From the NCBI GenBank assembly GCA_017430535.1, contig JAFRMR010000003.1:517480-581479 (forward strand): a DNA stretch of 64,000 nt, read 5' to 3'. The stretch comes from Clostridia bacterium. GTDB taxonomy: Bacteria > Bacillota > Clostridia > Oscillospirales > Acutalibacteraceae. The notes beneath the pieces are model-generated. The model had not been told where the DNA came from and did not search any database. It was given only the letters and a program-made list of their open reading frames with translations. Numbering within the stretch: the stretch's first letter is position 1; every line of letters starts with the position of its first letter. This document shows positions 27,225 to 35,938 of the stretch, one piece after another. The position numbers were made by a program, and so were the translations under genes.

Positions 27225-28131
27225 CAATCTCAACAAACTTCCTTTCTTTAAGATATTTCCTTATAGAGGTAATGGAGCCGAAGACGCCGGTGAATATACC
27301 TATGCATACGAATACCGCCGCAAGGTAGGGAGCGTAATCTATAAAGGAAATTAGTTTGATATTAACAAATGATGTGACTATGTAGGAAAGCTCCTTCATG
27401 GCAAGGGTATAAAGCCCCCATACGGCTCCTGTTGCCAGAAGGCCGGCAATGATGCCTATAACTATACCTTCCACAACAAATGGCCACTTTATGAAGGAAT
27501 TTGTGGCGCCCACGGATTTCATTATGCTTATTTCAAGGCGCCGTGAGAACATGGTGACCTTGATGGTATTGGATATAATGAAAAGGGAAACCAGCAGCAG
27601 CAGGGCGATGATGCCGAGACTTATATACTGAACTGCATTTTTAAGGGAGGACATCTGCCGCGCAAGGGAGCTGTTTTCGTGAACCCTGAGCACATTTTCC
27701 AGCAGTTTCAGCTGGTTTACCACATCCTCAAAGTGATCCATATCCCCTACCGTGATTCTGTAGGCATCCGGCAGCGGATTTTCATCAATGCTCTCAAGGT
27801 ATGCTCTCAGGCTGTCATCAAGCTCGGAAAGAATCTGCTCATAGGCAGGGCCTTTCTCAACGCTTTCAACCTTGGCAACATAATCCATGGCGTCGATTTC
27901 GGCGCCCATTTTTGCGTAATCATAACCGGTTATATCCGTATTGGCATAAACCATAATAACATTTTCAGCCTCAATACTGCCGATGAAGGATTCAATATTG
28001 GCAAGCAGCACAAAAGCAACGCCAACAAGCAGAAGACAGCTGAAAAGCACGGTGATGGAAGCAAGGGTCATAAGGCGGTTTACCCGCAGGTTGCGGAAGC
28101 CTTCTTTGGTAAGATATCTGAGCTTAGTCAT
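27214..28131 (-). CDS. ftsX: Cell division ABC transporter-like permease FtsX
   Basis: FtsX is the membrane half of FtsEX, which couples ATP hydrolysis at the division site to wall hydrolase activation rather than transport. The product is 305 residues. It has one N-terminal helix (LASITVLFSCLLLVGVAFVLL), an extracellular domain of about 130 residues, then three helices in the C-terminal FtsX fold (about 170-300). The start is ATG with GGAGGTG seven bases upstream, overlapping the 3' end of ftsE by eight bases. It is followed by the coiled-coil M23 hydrolase, its expected partner. Confidence 0.93.
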   Translation of the reverse strand: MTKLRYLTKEGFRNLRVNRLMTLASITVLFSCLLLVGVAFVLLANIESFIGSIEAENVIMVYANTDITGYDYAKMGAEIDAMDYVAKVESVEKGPAYEQILSELDDSLRAYLESIDENPLPDAYRITVGDMDHFEDVVNQLKLLENVLRVHENSSLARQMSSLKNAVQYISLGIIALLLLVSLFIISNTIKVTMFSRRLEISIMKSVGATNSFIKWPFVVEGIVIGIIAGLLATGAVWGLYTLAMKELSYIVTSFVNIKLISFIDYAPYLAAVFVCIGIFTGVFGSITSIRKYLKERKFVEIDDI

Positions 28132-29260
28132 TGCTTTCACCTCCGCTTGAAATATCCTGAGAATCTGCTATTTCATCGCCGAGATTTTCGGGTAAAGTCA
28201 AATCCTCAAAGCTGACGGGCTCCGCGGAAACTTCGCCGCTTTCAGTCACGGGAGCTTCCTCTGCGGGAGCTTCCTGAACTGCTTCGGGTGCTTCCTGCGC
28301 AGGGGCTTCCGGCTCCGGAACAGCTTCAGGCGAGGGCTCTGCGGGAGCTTCGGCAGGCTCGGGAGCGGGCTGCGCGACAGCCTCTTCCGCCAAAGGAGCG
28401 GCGGTCTCATCCAGTGAAAAATCGGCGGTGAAATCTTCCTCCGATATTTCTTCGGGTGCATCCTCCGGCTCCGCGGGAGCGGTTTTATTCTCTGCGGATG
28501 AGGAATAAACGGAGTAATCCTCCTCCGGTGAAATTCTGTATTCGCTTGAAATTTCGCTGGCGGGGTTTATATGGGAGGTAGCTGCCTCGTGGCTGAGAAC
28601 GCCGCCGTCGGAAACAACGCTGCCCTTATCAAGGATAATTACGCGCTTGTCGAAGCAGCGGACAAGGCTGTGCTCGTGGGTAACCATAATAACGGTGGTA
28701 CCCGCTTCATTAAGGCGCATAAGCAGGTCAACGATTTCATAGCTCATCTGGGGGTCAACGTTACCCGTGGGCTCGTCGGCAATGATTATTTCCGCATCGT
28801 TTGCCAGGGCTCTTGCAAGGGCTATACGCTGCTGTTCGCCGCCGGAAAGCTCCCTGGGGTAGTTTCTGGCTTTATCACTAAGACCCATAAGTGAAAGCAG
28901 ATAGGGTACCCTTCTGCGTATTTTCTTCTCTTTGGTGCCGATAACGCGCATAGCGAATGCAACATTATCAAAAACAGTCATTGTGGGGATAAGGCGGAAA
29001 TCCTGGAACACAACGCCCAACTTCCTTCTGAGATAGGGAATTTTCTTTTTCCTCATTTTGTTGAGGTTTATCCCGTCAATGGTAATGGTGCCGGAGGTAG
29101 GCACTTCTTCACGCATCATAAGCTTGAGGAAGGTGCTTTTGCCGGCGCCGGACGAACCTACGACAAAAACAAACTCGCCCTTTTCGATGGTGATATTCAC
29201 ATCGCTCAGAGCCGTTGTTTTGTTATCGTATTTTTTTGTTACGTTTTTAAATTCAATCAC
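28124..29260 (-). CDS. ftsE: Cell division ATP-binding protein FtsE with long acidic C-terminal tail
   Basis: Residues 1-220 are a normal FtsE ABC ATPase: Walker A GSSGAGKST, Q-loop VVFQDFR, signature LSGGEQQRIALARAL, Walker B IIIADEPTGNVDP and the switch His in VMVTHEH (here IMVTHEH). Typical FtsE stops near residue 225-230. This one continues for about 155 residues that are rich in Glu, Pro and Ala, low in complexity and presumably disordered. The tail ends in sequence that overlaps ftsX. The start is GTG with GAGGA upstream. The tail may recruit division partners or spread along FtsZ; this is inference. Confidence 0.93.
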   Translation of the reverse strand: MIEFKNVTKKYDNKTTALSDVNITIEKGEFVFVVGSSGAGKSTFLKLMMREEVPTSGTITIDGINLNKMRKKKIPYLRRKLGVVFQDFRLIPTMTVFDNVAFAMRVIGTKEKKIRRRVPYLLSLMGLSDKARNYPRELSGGEQQRIALARALANDAEIIIADEPTGNVDPQMSYEIVDLLMRLNEAGTTVIMVTHEHSLVRCFDKRVIILDKGSVVSDGGVLSHEAATSHINPASEISSEYRISPEEDYSVYSSSAENKTAPAEPEDAPEEISEEDFTADFSLDETAAPLAEEAVAQPAPEPAEAPAEPSPEAVPEPEAPAQEAPEAVQEAPAEEAPVTESGEVSAEPVSFEDLTLPENLGDEIADSQDISSGGESND

Positions 29261-29301
29261 TGTAAATTCCTCGTATCAGGTATTTTGTACAGGCAGTAAA
29301 A

Positions 29302-30384
29302 TCAATACTTAACGGGCTTTGAATCAAGATATTTCTTAACCATAAGGGCCACTTTGAAAACGATGGCGTCATCAAATTCCCTTAAATCAAGACCGGTGAT
29401 TTTCTTGATTTTTTCAAGACGGTATACAAGGGTGTTTCTGTGAACGAAAAGCTTGCGTGAGGTTTCGGAAACATTGAGGTTATTCTCAAAGAATCTCTGG
29501 ATTGTGAAGAGAGTTTCCTGATCCAGCCCCTCAATTGAGCCCTTCTTGAAAATCTCCTTGAGGAACATTTCGCAAAGGGTGGTGGGAAGCTGATAGATAA
29601 GGCGGGCAATACCCAGGTTATCATAGGAAACTATGGTTCTTTCGGTATCAAATACTTTGCCCACTTCAAGAGCAATCTGCGCCTCCTTGAAAGAGCGGGC
29701 AAGATCTCTTATGCCCTCAACCATAGTGCCTATACCCACAAGAACATGGGTATAAAGCTCGGTGCTCAGTGAATCGGAAACCGAGCGGGCAAGCTTCTCA
29801 AGGTCTTTACTGTCTGTACTGTTATGTATTTCCTTAATAATGGCAATATCCGTTTCGCTTACATTTATGATAAAGTCTCTGGTTTTATCGGGGAAGAGAT
29901 TTGAAACTGCATCAAAAACAGCGGCGTCGTTATGATCGGTAACCCTTACAAGAAGGACTGCTCTGTAAACATCGGTGTTGAAGCGCAGCTCTCTTGATTT
30001 AAGATAAATGTCACCGGGCAGTATATTATCAAGGATAACATTTTTAACAAAGTTTACTCTGTCATACTTTTCTTCATAATACTGCTTGATGTTATCAAGG
30101 GAAACACAGCAGACTGCCGCAAATCTGCCTGCGATTTCATCGGTGCCCTCAACAAAGACGGCATAATCCGTCTGGGCGTGGGTGCCGAAGTTGCAGAAAG
30201 TGTAGCCGTTAATGATATGAAGCTCATTATCCGCAAAAACATCCACAGCCGAAGAAAACACCTCGCTGATTTTGTTGAGCTCGCTGCAGGCAATAATAGT
30301 GCCTGTTTCATCGATTACTCCCAAAGTCCTGCCCACCGCATCGCGCATCTGGTGCACAAGGCCCTGGAAAATTCTGTTTGACAT
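29302..30384 (-). CDS. CdaR/PucR-family transcriptional regulator
   Basis: This 360-residue regulator has an N-terminal putative sugar/diacid-sensing region (about 1-130), a central GGDEF-like domain of the CdaR type (about 135-260), and the C-terminal PucR helix-turn-helix (about 300-350, ETSRKLFVHRNTLVYRLEKIKKITG). This family often responds to sugar diacids or nitrogen compounds, but the ligand cannot be read here. It is the first gene ahead of ftsE (41-base gap), so it may be co-transcribed with the division genes. The ATG has AGGGGG upstream, and a GC-rich hairpin lies in the 5' leader. Confidence 0.88.
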   Translation of the reverse strand: MSNRIFQGLVHQMRDAVGRTLGVIDETGTIIACSELNKISEVFSSAVDVFADNELHIINGYTFCNFGTHAQTDYAVFVEGTDEIAGRFAAVCCVSLDNIKQYYEEKYDRVNFVKNVILDNILPGDIYLKSRELRFNTDVYRAVLLVRVTDHNDAAVFDAVSNLFPDKTRDFIINVSETDIAIIKEIHNSTDSKDLEKLARSVSDSLSTELYTHVLVGIGTMVEGIRDLARSFKEAQIALEVGKVFDTERTIVSYDNLGIARLIYQLPTTLCEMFLKEIFKKGSIEGLDQETLFTIQRFFENNLNVSETSRKLFVHRNTLVYRLEKIKKITGLDLREFDDAIVFKVALMVKKYLDSKPVKY

Positions 30385-30405
30385 AATAATTCCCCCTCAT
30401 AGGTT

Positions 30406-30429
30406 CGGCGGGGCTTACGGCCCCCGCCG
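30406..30429 (-). other. GC-rich hairpin in cdaR 5' leader
   Basis: An 8-bp stem (CGGCGGGG/CCCCGCCG) with an 8-base loop lies about 20 bases before the start codon. No U-run follows on the minus strand. A structural or translational role is possible. Confidence 0.45.
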
Positions 30430-30481
30430 GTTAAGTCTGTAAATTTTACGAATATGCCAAAAAACTTGTAAAGTTATGCAT

Positions 30482-30510
30482 ATTTTACACAATTCAAGTG
30501 ACTTTTGCAA
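30482..30510 (-). promoter_or_regulatory. Candidate promoter of cdaR(-ftsEX)
   Basis: TTGCAA, 17 bases, TAAAAT on the minus strand. A second pairing further downstream, TTTACA with an 18-base spacer and another TAAAAT, is nearly as good. Confidence 0.55.
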
Positions 30511-30823
30511 TAGAAAACTTTATTTTTTTGACATTTTTTTCAAAATGAGGGGTAAATTTACGGTTTTTTACAGAAATATTCACAAAAGATTTAATTTTTC
30601 GGAAAATTACGGCAACAAACGCAGTAATCAAAATAGCCAAAAACTTCATTTTGTTTTGTGCATTTCATTGGGGAAAAACGGGCTGTTACAAAGCATTCAC
30701 CCTCTTTGTGTATTTTAACAAATGACCCTTTGTGCAAAATAACATTATCGCTTTTTTGCCATTTTATTCTGCTTTTTACACAAAAAATCCCGGCCTTGTG
30801 GATAAATTTTTCTCATTAGGGGC
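30511..30823. other. AT-rich spacer, no gene recognised
   Basis: About 310 bases of strongly AT-rich sequence between the divergent cdaR and murA promoters. It has no ORF with a ribosome site, no RNA fold I recognise and no clear repeat. It contains several TTTGTG/CACAAA words that could be operators, but none form a convincing palindrome. Confidence 0.5.
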
Positions 30824-30867
30824 TTTTCAAATAACCATATATATGGTATAATAACTCGAAATTCGAG
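30824..30867 (+). promoter_or_regulatory. murA promoter with palindrome at the start site
   Basis: TATAAT at 30847-30852, with a weak -35 (TTTTCA) 17 bases upstream. Immediately downstream is CTCGAA-A-TTCGAG, a perfect inverted repeat at about +3 to +15, a position suited to a repressor operator or a short 5' mRNA hairpin. Confidence 0.6.
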
Positions 30868-30896
30868 CGTAAAAACCACGAAAGAAGGATAACCTT

Positions 30897-32189
30897 TTGG
30901 AAAAATTCGTTATCAACGGCGGTATTCCGCTCAGGGGTGAGGTTACCGTAAGCGGTGCCAAAAACGCAGCCCTGGCCGTTATCCCCGCCGCTATACTTTC
31001 CCAGGATATCTGCAGGCTTGAAAATGTTCCGGTGTCCATAAGCGACGTTAACTATATGATGAAGACCCTCAAATACATCGGAGCCGGCGTTAAACTTATA
31101 GATAAAAACACAATCGAAATAGATTCCCGCCATGTAAACTCTTATGTCATCTCCCACGATATGACAAAGTATCTCAGGGCGTCCTATTACTTCATCGGCG
31201 CTCTTCTGGGCAGATTCGGCAGAGCGAGAGTTGCAATGCCCGGCGGCTGCTACCTGGGCCCCAGGCCCATAGACCAGCACATAAAGGGCTTTGAAGCGCT
31301 GGGAGCCAAGGTTTCGGTTGAAGACAACGCCATAGTTGAAGCTGTTGCGGAAAACCTTACGGGCAGCCCGGTTTACCTTGATATGGTTTCCGTTGGCGCC
31401 ACAGTTAACATAATGCTTGCCGCAGTAAAAGCGGAAGGCCTTACGGTAATTGAAAACGCCGCAAAGGAGCCCCACATTGTTGACCTTGCAAACTTCCTTA
31501 ACTCCATGGGCGCGGATGTAAGAGGCGCCGGTACCGACGTTATCAAAATCCGCGGCGTTGAAAATATGCACGGCTGCACTTATTCCATTATCCCCGACCA
31601 GATTGAGGCCGGCACTTTTATGGTGGCCGCAGTTGCCTCAAAAGGCGATGTGCTCATAAAGAACGTTATACCCAAGCACCTTGAATCAATCTCAACAAAG
31701 CTGATTGAGTGCGGGGCAACGGTTGAGGAATTTGATGAAGCTGTAAGAGTATCAATGGATTCCCGCCCGGGAAAGTGCAATATCAAAACCATGCCTCACC
31801 CCGGATTCCCTACCGATATGCAGCCCCAGATGGCTGTGCTGCTGAGCCTTGCAAAGGGCACCAGCATTGTATCCGAGAGTATCTGGTCAAACCGTTTCCG
31901 CTATACGGAGCAGCTTGCCAGGATGGGTGCCGACATTAGCGTTGACGGCCAGCTTGCGGTAATACGGGGTGTTGAAGCCCTCAAAGGCGCCCCGGTTAAG
32001 GCGGATGACCTGAGAGCAGGCGCCGCAATGATAATTGCAGGTCTTGCCGCAAACGGCAGAACCGAGATTGAGGATATCCTTCACATTGACAGAGGATATG
32101 AAAATGTTGTTGAAAAATTCGGAAGCCTGGGCGCGGACATAAGAAGAGTTTACTGTGTTGAACCCTTCAGCGCCACAGACGCAGGTTAA
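30897..32189 (+). CDS. murA: UDP-N-acetylglucosamine 1-carboxyvinyltransferase
   Basis: MurA adds enolpyruvate from PEP to UDP-GlcNAc, the first committed step of peptidoglycan synthesis. The product is 430 residues. It has GGIPLRGEVTVSGAKNAAL at the N-terminus, the active-site loop MPGGCYLGPRPIDQH with the PEP-binding cysteine that fosfomycin attacks (so fosfomycin sensitivity is expected at this site), and GFPTDMQPQMAVLLSLAKG near residue 300. The start codon appears to be TTG with GAAGGA seven bases upstream. It is monocistronic: promoter before, terminator after. Confidence 0.95.
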   Translation: MEKFVINGGIPLRGEVTVSGAKNAALAVIPAAILSQDICRLENVPVSISDVNYMMKTLKYIGAGVKLIDKNTIEIDSRHVNSYVISHDMTKYLRASYYFIGALLGRFGRARVAMPGGCYLGPRPIDQHIKGFEALGAKVSVEDNAIVEAVAENLTGSPVYLDMVSVGATVNIMLAAVKAEGLTVIENAAKEPHIVDLANFLNSMGADVRGAGTDVIKIRGVENMHGCTYSIIPDQIEAGTFMVAAVASKGDVLIKNVIPKHLESISTKLIECGATVEEFDEAVRVSMDSRPGKCNIKTMPHPGFPTDMQPQMAVLLSLAKGTSIVSESIWSNRFRYTEQLARMGADISVDGQLAVIRGVEALKGAPVKADDLRAGAAMIIAGLAANGRTEIEDILHIDRGYENVVEKFGSLGADIRRVYCVEPFSATDAG

Positions 32190-32198
32190 ATACAGTCA

Positions 32199-32232
32199 GC
32201 CGCATTGCGCTGTAAGCCGGTGCGGCTTTTTT
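32199..32232 (+). terminator. Intrinsic terminator after murA
   Basis: GCCGCA/TGCGGC outer stem with a GC-rich inner region, then TTTTTT. Confidence 0.75.
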
Positions 32233-32295
32233 ATTTAGCCGTATCAGTGGGATAACACCCTATTCTATTAACAATGATACGGCCGGGGTGATAAA

Positions 32296-33081
32296 ATGGC
32301 AAAATTCTGCTCTTTATTTTCTTCCAGCAGCGGAAACTCCACTTTCATAGGCACAGAGGATTCCGGCATACTTATTGATGTGGGAGTCAGCGCAAAAAAG
32401 ACTGCCGAGGCTCTTGAAAGAATCGGATCATCTCCGCTTGCAATAGACGCAATATTCATTACCCACGAGCATATAGACCACATAAACGGGGTAAGGGTAT
32501 TCGCCTCAAAATACAATATACCGGTTTATGCCACCAGAGGAACCCTTGAGGGAATGGATGAGGCCGGGGTATTCAGCTCCCCTGTGGAAGCATTTGTTAT
32601 CCCCGAAAAAGGAATTGAGGCAAACGGTATGTTTGTAAGGCCTTTCCGCACCTCACACGACAGCAACGAGCCCTGCGGATATACGGTTGTTACCCCCGAC
32701 GGTAAAAGAATATCCATTGCAACGGATATGGGAATGGTTACCGAAGATGCGGCTGAGAATATAAGAGGCAGCGAGCTTGTGCTGCTCGAATCAAACCACG
32801 ATATAGGAATGCTGAAAATGGGATCCTATCCCTATTTCCTAAAGCAGAGAATTCTTTCGGATACGGGGCACCTGAACAATGATGACAGCGCCGATTTTGC
32901 CGGGTATCTGCTGGAAAACGGCACATCAAAATTTGTTCTGGGCCACCTGAGCAAAGAAAACAACCTGCCCTCCCTTGCCTACCAGACGGCAAAAAATGTT
33001 TTTGACGAAATGGGAGCTGCCGAAAACAGGGACTATACCCTGTGCGTTGCATCCGACAATAATGAACCCATAATATTCTGA
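32296..33081 (+). CDS. MBL-fold metallo-hydrolase (WalJ/YycJ type)
   Basis: This 261-residue metallo-beta-lactamase-fold protein is related to YycJ/WalJ, linked in Firmicutes to the WalKR pathway and to coordinating replication with division. The metal site ITHEHIDHINGV (HxHxDH) is near residue 55; further ligands are HDSNEPCGYTV, TDMGMV and LGHLSKEN. The N-terminal SLFSSSSGNST is characteristic of the subfamily. Here it is not next to walKR. It starts 16 bases upstream of the rlmH pair, so the two are probably co-transcribed. The ATG has GGGGTG upstream. Confidence 0.88.
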   Translation: MAKFCSLFSSSSGNSTFIGTEDSGILIDVGVSAKKTAEALERIGSSPLAIDAIFITHEHIDHINGVRVFASKYNIPVYATRGTLEGMDEAGVFSSPVEAFVIPEKGIEANGMFVRPFRTSHDSNEPCGYTVVTPDGKRISIATDMGMVTEDAAENIRGSELVLLESNHDIGMLKMGSYPYFLKQRILSDTGHLNNDDSADFAGYLLENGTSKFVLGHLSKENNLPSLAYQTAKNVFDEMGAAENRDYTLCVASDNNEPIIF

Positions 33082-33097
33082 ACGGGAAACACTGCCT

Positions 33098-33580
33098 ATG
33101 ATGAATGTAAAAATTATATGCGTGGGAAAGCTGAAAGAAGACTACCTGAAAAGCGCCTGCGCCGAATATGAAAAGCGGCTTAAAGGCATGTGCCGGCTTA
33201 CCGTAACTGAGCTTTCGCCGGAATCCCTGCCGGATAATCCGTCCCCTGCCCTGATTGAAGCAGCCCTTAAAAATGAGGGGGAACGGATTTTATCAAAGCT
33301 GGCAAAGGATGATTACGCCGTTGCACTCTGCATAGAAGGCAAAGAGGAATCATCGGAGAAACTGGCGGAAAATATTGAAAAACTTGCCCTTGAAGGAAAC
33401 AGCACGGTGGCTTTTATTATAGGAAGCTCACACGGACTTTCCCCTGAGGTTAAAAACCGGGCCCGCAAGCGGCTGTCAATGAGCCCCATGACATTTCCCC
33501 ATCAGCTTGCAAGGGTAATGCTGCTTGAGCAGATTTACAGGGCGTTTTCAATTATAAACGGAAGCAAATATCACAAATAG
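33098..33580 (+). CDS. rlmH: 23S rRNA pseudouridine(1915) N3-methyltransferase RlmH
   Basis: RlmH is a SPOUT-fold enzyme that methylates Psi1915 in helix 69 of 23S rRNA. The product is 160 residues, the family length. VKIICVGKLKEDYL at the N-terminus, the SAM-knot motif AFIIGSSHGLSPEV near residue 108, and the C-terminal SPMTFPHQLARVMLLEQIYRAFSIINGSKYHK-type ending are diagnostic. The ribosome site before the tandem ATGs is weak, which suggests coupling to the upstream walJ-type gene. Confidence 0.96.
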   Translation: MMNVKIICVGKLKEDYLKSACAEYEKRLKGMCRLTVTELSPESLPDNPSPALIEAALKNEGERILSKLAKDDYAVALCIEGKEESSEKLAENIEKLALEGNSTVAFIIGSSHGLSPEVKNRARKRLSMSPMTFPHQLARVMLLEQIYRAFSIINGSKYHK

Positions 33581-33597
33581 CTTTAATATTTCATTTA

Positions 33598-33632
33598 CGG
33601 CTTGCGGAATTACCGTGAGCCGGTTTTTATTT
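33598..33632 (+). terminator. Intrinsic terminator after rlmH
   Basis: A 10-bp stem (CGGCTTGCGG/CCGTGAGCCG, two G-U pairs) with loop AATTA, then GTTTTTATTT. Confidence 0.8.
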
Positions 33633-33799
33633 CCGTTTCAGTGTTTCTTTTTAAATTTATTACATATATATGTGTAGAAACAAAGCTGATATGTTGCATT
33701 TTTCCTGCCCTTTCATCGGCATTTTTCAAGTGCTTTTCGGCTGATAACTGCTGTTTTTTGTTAAGATTACCGAATATTGCATTTCATACAAAAAAAGTA

Positions 33800-33827
33800 T
33801 TGCAAATTTGTGTAAAAATGGTAAAAT
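33800..33827 (+). promoter_or_regulatory. Candidate promoter of gap
   Basis: TTGCAA, 16 bases, TAAAAT, about 45 bases before the gap start codon. The region upstream (33633-33799) is AT-rich with nothing else recognised. Confidence 0.65.
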
Positions 33828-33872
33828 GTCTTTGGTTAAAAATAAAAAATTAAATTTCCGGAGGTATATCAC

Positions 33873-34910
33873 ATGTCAGTTAAAGTTGCAATTAACGGTT
33901 TCGGCCGCATCGGCCGTCTTGCATTCCGCCAGATGTTCGGCGCAGAGGGATATGATGTTGTTGCCATCAACGACCTTACCAAGCCCTCCATGCTTGCCAA
34001 CCTTCTTAAGTATGACACCGCACAGAAAGGTTACTGCGGCGTAATCGGTGAGAATCTTCACACCGTAAGCTCAGATGACGAAGCCGGCACTATCACCGTT
34101 GACGGCAAGACCCTTAAGATTTACGCTATGGCCAATGCCGCAGAGCTCCCCTGGGGCGAACTCGGTGTAGATGTTGTTCTTGAGTGCACAGGTTTCTACT
34201 GCTCCAAGGACAAGAGCATGGCTCACATCCAGGCAGGCGCAAAGAAAGTTGTTATTTCCGCCCCTGCAGGCAATGACCTTAAAACCATCGTTTATTCCGT
34301 AAACGAGGATACTCTTACTGCTGAGGATCAGATTATTTCCGCAGCTTCCTGCACCACCAACTGCCTTGCTCCCATGGCAAAGGCCCTTAACGATTATGCT
34401 CCCATCCAGAGCGGTATTATGAGCACAATCCACGCTTATACCGGCGACCAGATGATTCTTGACGGCCCCCACAGAAAGGGTGACCTCAGAAGAGCACGCG
34501 CAGGCGCTGCCAACATCGTTCCCAACTCCACCGGCGCTGCAAAGGCAATCGGCCTTGTTATCCCCGAGCTCAACGGCAAACTCATCGGCTCCGCACAGAG
34601 AGTTCCCGTTCCCACCGGTTCCACCACAATCCTTACCGCTGTTGTTAAAGGCGCAGACGTTACCAAGGAAGGCATCAACGCCGCTATGAAGGCTGCTGCC
34701 AGCGAATCCTTCGGCTACAACGAGGATCAGATAGTTTCCAGCGACGTTATCGGCATGAGATACGGCTCACTCTTTGATGCAACCCAGACCATGGTTTCCA
34801 AGGTTGGCGACGACCTCTATCAGGTACAGGTTGTTTCATGGTATGATAATGAAAACAGCTACACCAGCCAGATGGTTCGTACTATCAAGTATTTTGCAGA
34901 GCTTGCATAA
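33873..34910 (+). CDS. gap: Glyceraldehyde-3-phosphate dehydrogenase, type I
   Basis: This glycolytic NAD-dependent enzyme has 345 residues. [17 protein letters not shown] is the Rossmann NAD site, [18 protein letters not shown] carries the catalytic cysteine, and [24 protein letters not shown] follows. The C-terminal [19 protein letters not shown] is typical. Codon use is strikingly biased (many GCC, GTT, AAG and CTT codons), as expected of a highly expressed gene. It is monocistronic, with its own promoter, a strong GGAGG ribosome site and a terminator. No pgk or tpi follows, unlike many glycolytic operons. Confidence 0.97.
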   Translation: MSVKVAINGFGRIGRLAFRQMFGAEGYDVVAINDLTKPSMLANLLKYDTAQKGYCGVIGENLHTVSSDDEAGTITVDGKTLKIYAMANAAELPWGELGVDVVLECTGFYCSKDKSMAHIQAGAKKVVISAPAGNDLKTIVYSVNEDTLTAEDQIISAASCTTNCLAPMAKALNDYAPIQSGIMSTIHAYTGDQMILDGPHRKGDLRRARAGAANIVPNSTGAAKAIGLVIPELNGKLIGSAQRVPVPTGSTTILTAVVKGADVTKEGINAAMKAAASESFGYNEDQIVSSDVIGMRYGSLFDATQTMVSKVGDDLYQVQVVSWYDNENSYTSQMVRTIKYFAELA

Positions 34911-34960
34911 AAACTGTCCGGCACAATAAGCGCGAAAAACAAACAGACAATAAAATTGAA

Positions 34961-34993
34961 AGAAGTGCGTTTTAACCCGCACTTCTTTTTTTA
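34961..34993 (+). terminator. Intrinsic terminator after gap
   Basis: A 9-bp perfect stem (AGAAGTGCG/CGCACTTCT) with an 8-base loop, then TTTTTTTATT. Confidence 0.9.
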
Positions 34994-35072
34994 TTGGATA
35001 GCTTTTATAATGATTTGTGCAGTTGAATAATCTTCTTTATTTGTGTATAATAAGTTTGTTAGGAGAGTTACT

Positions 35073-35795
35073 ATGAAAAGACTTGACAAACTGCTTGCCC
35101 TCAACTGCAATCTTTCAAGAAAAGAAGCCAGGCAGCTGATTAAAGACGGCAAAGTCAGCGTAAACGGCCGCACGGTGCTTCGGGCTGAGGAGCTGATAAA
35201 CACCGAAGAGGACAGCATAGATGTAAAGGGAACAAACTTTACAATAAAAGACCATATTTACATTATGATGAACAAACCCCGGGGTGTTATCAGCGCCACA
35301 TCGGACTCCCGGAAAGAAACGGTTATAGACAGGGTGCCGGATGTGCTGCGCCGCCGGTCTCTTTTCCCCTGCGGAAGGCTGGACAGAGACACAACCGGCC
35401 TCCTTATAATAACGGATGACGGGGAGATGGCTCATAAAATAATGAGCCCGGCCCATCATGTTTACAAAACATATATTGCCTGCCTTGAGAACGAACTTTC
35501 CGGAGAAAATATTGCAAAACTTGAGGAAGGAATCACTCTGGGGGACGGAACGGTATGCCTGCCTGCAAAGGTAAGAGCCTTTACAAATTCCGATGATATC
35601 CCCTGCGCAGAAATAAGCATAAGAGAGGGTAAATACCATCAGGTGAAGCGGATGTTTGCTGCCCTGGGGAACAAAGTGACAGATTTGCAGAGAATTGCCA
35701 TAGGTTCTCTCAGCCTGGATGAAAAACTGCCGGAAGGCGGCTGCAGAGAGCTGCTGCCGGAAGAAATTGAAATGCTTTTTACAGATAAACAGTGA
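35073..35795 (+). CDS. RsuA/RluB-family rRNA pseudouridine synthase
   Basis: This 240-residue enzyme isomerises uridine in rRNA. The N-terminal S4 RNA-binding domain covers about 1-60 (RLDKLLALNCNLSRKEARQLIKDGKVSVNG). The catalytic domain contains MNKPRGVISA and GRLDRDTTGLLIITDDG, the latter with the catalytic Asp, and later EGKYHQVKRMFAALGNKV. The length and S4 domain fit RsuA (16S position 516) or RluB/E; which site is modified cannot be settled from the sequence. I chose the ATG with AGGAG eight bases upstream rather than an earlier in-frame ATG without one. Confidence 0.9.
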   Translation: MKRLDKLLALNCNLSRKEARQLIKDGKVSVNGRTVLRAEELINTEEDSIDVKGTNFTIKDHIYIMMNKPRGVISATSDSRKETVIDRVPDVLRRRSLFPCGRLDRDTTGLLIITDDGEMAHKIMSPAHHVYKTYIACLENELSGENIAKLEEGITLGDGTVCLPAKVRAFTNSDDIPCAEISIREGKYHQVKRMFAALGNKVTDLQRIAIGSLSLDEKLPEGGCRELLPEEIEMLFTDKQ

Positions 35796-35806
35796 GAACA
35801 ACAGTT

Positions 35807-35836
35807 TCCGCGGAGATAATTCCGCGGATTTTTTAT
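35807..35836 (+). terminator. Intrinsic terminator after rsuA-type gene
   Basis: TCCGCGGA-GATAAT-TCCGCGGA: two identical self-complementary arms, then TTTTTTATT. Confidence 0.88.
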
Positions 35837-35861
35837 TGGAATAGGCAATTGACTTTTGCAG

Positions 35862-35890
35862 TTGACTTTTATGAATATATATTTTATAAT
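35862..35890 (+). promoter_or_regulatory. Promoter of greA-lysS-teichoic acid genes
   Basis: TTGACT, 17 bases, TATAAT. A second TTGACT lies 14 bases upstream in a short direct repeat (GACTTTTGCAGTTGACTTTT region). Confidence 0.85.
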
Positions 35891-35938
35891 ATAGCAACAC
35901 GCGCTGATTAAATAATTATTTATTTAAGGAGATATATT

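Noticed and set aside
30385-30896. Hidden RNA gene or riboswitch in the long cdaR-murA gap
   Set aside because: The sequence is AT-rich with promoters at both ends. Apart from one leader hairpin I see no conserved aptamer or sRNA-like terminator.
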